The notes beneath the pieces were generated by a model. It saw nothing but the letters and a program-made list of their open reading frames with translations, had not been told where the DNA came from and searched no databases. The position numbers and the translations under genes are program-made. Of a DNA stretch of 7,558 nucleotides, positions 4,936-7,558 are shown piece by piece. Each line of letters begins with the position of its first letter. Position 1 is the stretch's first letter. Source of the DNA: an archaeon (lineage in GTDB: Archaea > Hydrothermarchaeota > Hydrothermarchaeia > JALTZZ01 > JALUTC01). Location of the stretch: NCBI GenBank assembly GCA_027051265.1, contig JALTZH010000009.1:1-7558 (forward strand). The letters are read 5' to 3'.

Positions 4936-5395
4936 AGAAGAAACGTATGAATACATATGGATTGTAATCGTTGCAGCAGTTATAGCAGGATTATCTGTTG
5001 TTATGGCGTACTATGGATTTGCATTAAATCTAAATCCTGTATGTAATGCAACTCCAATAGATATAAAAGAGGTAGAAAAATTAACTCCTGGTGTTAAAGA
5101 AATAGGACCAGGTATATACGAGATTACTATGATAGGACAACAATTCAGTTGGAATCCAAATAGAATAGTACTTAAAGATCCAAAAAGAGTTATTTTTAAG
5201 ATTACTAGTAAGGATGTAATTCACGGTTTTCAAATTGTTGGAACTAGTGTAAATGCAATGGTATTTCCTGGATACATAGGACAATTTATTTGGGAACCTC
5301 CTAATAATTTTGAAGGAAGATTCCTGATTATTTGCAACGAATATTGTGGAGTAGGACATCATTTAATGTACGCTACTCTTGAAATCGAAAGGTGA
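4925..5395 (+). CDS. cbaB: Cytochrome c oxidase subunit II, ba3-type, CuA-binding
   Basis: Subunit II accepts electrons from a soluble donor through its dinuclear CuA centre and passes them to subunit I. The 156-residue protein has one N-terminal membrane helix (about 11-32) and an outward-facing cupredoxin domain. CuA ligands are visible: H100 in VIHGFQ, then C137, E139, C141, H145 and M148 in CNEYCGVGHHLM. The short single-anchor form matches the Thermus ba3 subunit (about 168 residues) rather than the two-helix A-type subunits. Glu9 just before the helix appears to match the Glu at the entrance of the ba3 proton channel. ATG 4925 is preferred: GGTGGT at 4909-4914 upstream is a fair ribosome site, while TTG 4907 would add a non-homologous tail. 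It overlaps the 40-aa gene by 11 bp and is followed by subunit I after 6 bp. Confidence 0.92.
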   Translation: MVHKEETYEYIWIVIVAAVIAGLSVVMAYYGFALNLNPVCNATPIDIKEVEKLTPGVKEIGPGIYEITMIGQQFSWNPNRIVLKDPKRVIFKITSKDVIHGFQIVGTSVNAMVFPGYIGQFIWEPPNNFEGRFLIICNEYCGVGHHLMYATLEIER

Positions 5396-5401
5396 ATTTT
5401 T

Positions 5402-7033
5402 ATGAGAGATATTTTTAAAGGAAGTTTTGAAGATATATTTTCCAGAATAAATATCGGATTTGCAATAATCCTATTAGCATTAGGTGGTTTGTTTGGTGTT
5501 TTGCAACTATTATCAAGAACGCCAGGATCTCCAATTAAAGTAAGTGCTGCAACGTATTATCAAATCTTAACAGGACATGGTGTCTTTTTAGCAGTGGCGT
5601 TTACGTTATTCTTCATAATGGGTCTTACAGTCTTCATGTCAACGAGGATTTTAAAAGTTGACATAAACAGATTACTTCTTAAAATATCTCTATGCATGAC
5701 ATTACTCGGAGCAGTTTTAGCTGCGGTTTCGATTTTAACAGGTAAGGCAAGGGTTTTATATACGTTCTATGCACCAATGAAAGCGCATCCATTTTTCTAT
5801 ATAGGTGCAGCTCTATTAATACTTGGTAGCTGGTTTACAGCGTTTGCATTATTCTTACAATACCTAAAATGGAGAAAGCAAAATCCTGATAGAGAAATAC
5901 CTGTTCCAATATTCGGATTATTAGCTACGTGGATCGTATGGATTGAAGCTACGATTCCAGTTGTTATAGATGTATTAAAAGTATATTTACCAATGGCTTT
6001 ATTAGGAGCGAGTGTCGATGTTCTTGAAGCAAGAACATGGTTCTGGTTCTTTGGGCATCCACTCGTATACTTTTGGTTGCTACCAGCTATAACATTATGG
6101 TACTATTTAATACCAAAAAGATTGGGTGTTGAATTGTTTAGCAAAAAGATGGCTAAGATTGCATTTATATTATTTATAATATATTCAACACCTATAGGAT
6201 TACATCATCAATTAGTAGACCCTGGAGTTGATGCAAGATTGAAGTATTTACATACGGTTCTTACATTAATAGTAGGATCAGCAAGCATGTTAACAGCGTT
6301 TAATATACTTGCAACACTCGAAAGAGCAGGAAGAAAAGCTGGTGGAGGATTCTTCGGTTGGATTATCAAGCTACCATGGCGTGATCCTATATTTTCAGGA
6401 ATGATTCTTGCTTTAATAGCATTTGGATTCGGTGGTATAACGGGAATAATAAATACGAGTTATCAATTAAACAACGTTGTTCACAATACCTCTTGGATCG
6501 TGGGACATTTCCACACAACTGTTGGAACAGCGGTTGCATTAACGTTTATGGTTGCTTCTTATGGTTTACTAACAGAACTATTTAATAGAAAAGTAATAGC
6601 ATATTCTTTAGCAAGAATTCATCCATATCTTTGGGTAATCGGAATATTCATATTCTCAATGAATTATGCTCTAGCAGGATTGGCTGGAGCGCCAAGAAGA
6701 ACTTACGATTTAACATTCGGAGGCATGGCTCCAGAGATTTGGTATACTTATCTCAAAGCTGGAGCTGTAGGTGGCGTGATTTTTGCTCTAGCAGGTGCAA
6801 TTTTTGTATTAATATTCATTCTGTCGATACTAGTAAACAAGGGAGAAGAAGTTAGAATATTTAAGTTTGGAAATCCTCATGAAAATCTCAATGAGAAACA
6901 TTCGGTAATCGATAACATAAAACTTTGGATAGTTGTTGCAGTAATTTTAATAATTTTAGGATATTCGATACCATTATACCAGCTTTATTCCCAAGGACTT
7001 TCTCTTGTACCACCAGTAGCTAAAGGATTATAA
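5402..7033 (+). CDS. cbaA: Cytochrome c oxidase subunit I, ba3-type (B family heme-copper oxidase)
   Basis: This is the catalytic subunit: it reduces oxygen to water at a heme/CuB centre and pumps protons across the membrane. It has 543 residues and about 13 hydrophobic helices; Thermus ba3 subunit I is about 560. The ligands are all present: H59 (TGHGVF) and H371 for the low-spin heme, H369 for the high-spin heme (VGHFHTTVG, 367-375), and H219, H268 and H269 for CuB (FGHPLVYFW and GLHHQ). Y223 sits four residues after H219, as required for the His-Tyr crosslink. YTFYAPMKAHPFFYIG (120-135) is typical of the B family, and the Asn/Asp/Glu pattern of the A-type D-channel is not apparent. No subunit III gene follows, in keeping with ba3 operons. 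An AGGTGA ribosome site (5390-5395) overlaps the stop of subunit II, so translation is coupled. The last helix lies around 505-525. Confidence 0.96.
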   Translation: MRDIFKGSFEDIFSRINIGFAIILLALGGLFGVLQLLSRTPGSPIKVSAATYYQILTGHGVFLAVAFTLFFIMGLTVFMSTRILKVDINRLLLKISLCMTLLGAVLAAVSILTGKARVLYTFYAPMKAHPFFYIGAALLILGSWFTAFALFLQYLKWRKQNPDREIPVPIFGLLATWIVWIEATIPVVIDVLKVYLPMALLGASVDVLEARTWFWFFGHPLVYFWLLPAITLWYYLIPKRLGVELFSKKMAKIAFILFIIYSTPIGLHHQLVDPGVDARLKYLHTVLTLIVGSASMLTAFNILATLERAGRKAGGGFFGWIIKLPWRDPIFSGMILALIAFGFGGITGIINTSYQLNNVVHNTSWIVGHFHTTVGTAVALTFMVASYGLLTELFNRKVIAYSLARIHPYLWVIGIFIFSMNYALAGLAGAPRRTYDLTFGGMAPEIWYTYLKAGAVGGVIFALAGAIFVLIFILSILVNKGEEVRIFKFGNPHENLNEKHSVIDNIKLWIVVAVILIILGYSIPLYQLYSQGLSLVPPVAKGL

Positions 7034-7060
7034 ATTTTTTATTTTTTTACTTTATTTATT
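7034..7060 (+). terminator. T-rich run after the oxidase genes
   Basis: T6 (7035-7040) and T7 (7042-7048), followed by more A/T-only sequence, directly follow the subunit I stop. Such runs terminate archaeal transcription without a hairpin. Because the Sco gene begins only 30 bases after that stop codon and has no clear promoter, partial termination that lowers Sco expression relative to the oxidase is plausible. Confidence 0.45.
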
Positions 7061-7063
7061 TTT

Positions 7064-7558
7064 ATGAGGAAAATTTTTTTGTTGCTTTTAGTTGCATTGA
7101 TTTCGTTTATCGTATCAACATCTGTAGCTTTAATAATGATAGAGTTCGTAATAAAACCAAAAACAGAAAAAGAGAGACCTATTGAAACTTATAAATATGC
7201 TGGTGTTTTACGTGAGAATAAGGTTGTTAACGAATTTAGTGTAGTTACAAACTATGGTAATATTACGCTACCAATAAAAGGAAAGGTTAATATTCTAACA
7301 CCACAATATCTCAGATGTCCAGACATATGTCATCTTGAATCGATTATGATGTATTATGTTATGACTCGTGCAGTTGAAGAAGGTTTTTATAAGGATATTG
7401 TTTTCATTACGATAGATGTTGATCCATGGAAAGATACACTCGAAAATGCTACAAAATACCAGAAAAGAATAATGAAAGATTTATATGGTAAGATAACGTG
7501 GATTTGGATATTGGATGATGTAGATAAGATGTTTGATGTTTATGACAGATTTAAGATA
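7064..7558 (+). CDS. sco: Sco1/SenC-type copper chaperone, C-terminus cut by window end
   Basis: Sco proteins are membrane-anchored thioredoxin-fold chaperones that deliver copper or reducing equivalents to the CuA site of oxidase subunit II. The visible 165 residues start with a hydrophobic N-terminal segment (about 4-30: FLLLLVALISFIV and onward) that is an uncleaved anchor or signal. The thioredoxin-like domain follows, with the copper-binding C-x3-C motif at C85 and C89 (RCPDIC) and the conserved strand FITIDVDPWKDT (114-125), equivalent to the Sco DPxxDT motif. The third copper ligand, a His, normally comes further on and lies outside the window. The frame is open at base 7558. No Shine-Dalgarno precedes ATG 7064. 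Its place after subunits IIa, II and I supports a role in CuA assembly. A peroxiredoxin-like protein is a less likely alternative. Confidence 0.88.
   Translation, partial: MRKIFLLLLVALISFIVSTSVALIMIEFVIKPKTEKERPIETYKYAGVLRENKVVNEFSVVTNYGNITLPIKGKVNILTPQYLRCPDICHLESIMMYYVMTRAVEEGFYKDIVFITIDVDPWKDTLENATKYQKRIMKDLYGKITWIWILDDVDKMFDVYDRFKI

Noticed and set aside
5081-5362. 93-codon minus-strand frame
   Set aside because: It is antisense to the CuA domain of subunit II, which has intact ligands; the translation is low-complexity Ser/Asn/Tyr.
6631-6855. 74-codon plus-strand frame inside subunit I
   Set aside because: It is out of frame within a well-conserved catalytic subunit and shows no independent start signal.

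Overview
The window is strongly AT-rich (roughly 30% GC by eye) and looks like a chromosome segment of an aerobic or microaerophilic archaeon, plausibly a thermophile. The domain assignment rests on CDP-archaeol synthase (archaeal ether lipids), a Nep1-family rRNA methyltransferase, TATA-like A/T boxes upstream of genes, and GGTGAT-type ribosome sites. Respiration is indicated by a cytochrome ba3-type (B family) heme-copper oxidase operon. A QueH-type epoxyqueuosine reductase and a NapD-like chaperone are both more typical of bacteria and may have been acquired by transfer. I cannot name the lineage from the sequence alone.

Layout. 1-338: a Lys/Asn-rich helical protein of unknown function whose frame is open to the left edge. 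339-845: about 500 bases without an intact gene. It holds what looks like a decayed or frameshifted small gene (435-668) and an 11-bp direct repeat. 846-1941: a stand-alone metallo-beta-lactamase domain of the flavodiiron/ODP type, overlapping a small unknown protein. 1942-2080: convergent gap with T-rich tracts and phased TGTAAAC repeats with a dyad. 2081-3159 (minus strand): CDP-archaeol synthase and a Nudix hydrolase. 3167-4394 (plus strand): QueH, then Nep1 seven bases later. The Nudix and QueH genes diverge with only 7 bp between their start codons, and both starts lie inside one perfect 21-bp dyad. 4389-4613 (minus strand): a NapD-like protein whose stop codon overlaps the Nep1 tail. 4614-4812: divergent promoter region rich in TTCG/CGAA half-sites. 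4813-7558 (plus strand): the oxidase operon, consisting of a 40-aa single-helix subunit IIa candidate, subunit II (CuA), subunit I, a T-rich stretch, and a Sco-type copper chaperone cut by the window end.

Working together. The right half is a terminal oxidase module: Sco probably helps load copper into the CuA centre of subunit II, which passes electrons to the heme/CuB centre of subunit I. The ODP-like diiron protein could add oxygen or NO chemistry or sensing, but it lacks the flavodoxin domain that would make it a self-contained reductase. QueH and Nep1 are both RNA-modification genes (tRNA wobble base and small-subunit rRNA) and are probably co-transcribed. CarS supplies the lipid pathway. 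I do not see a clear new multi-gene system. The least explained signals are the Nudix/QueH start-codon palindrome, the orphan NapD beside an oxidase operon, QueH in an archaeon, and the double-frameshift relic.
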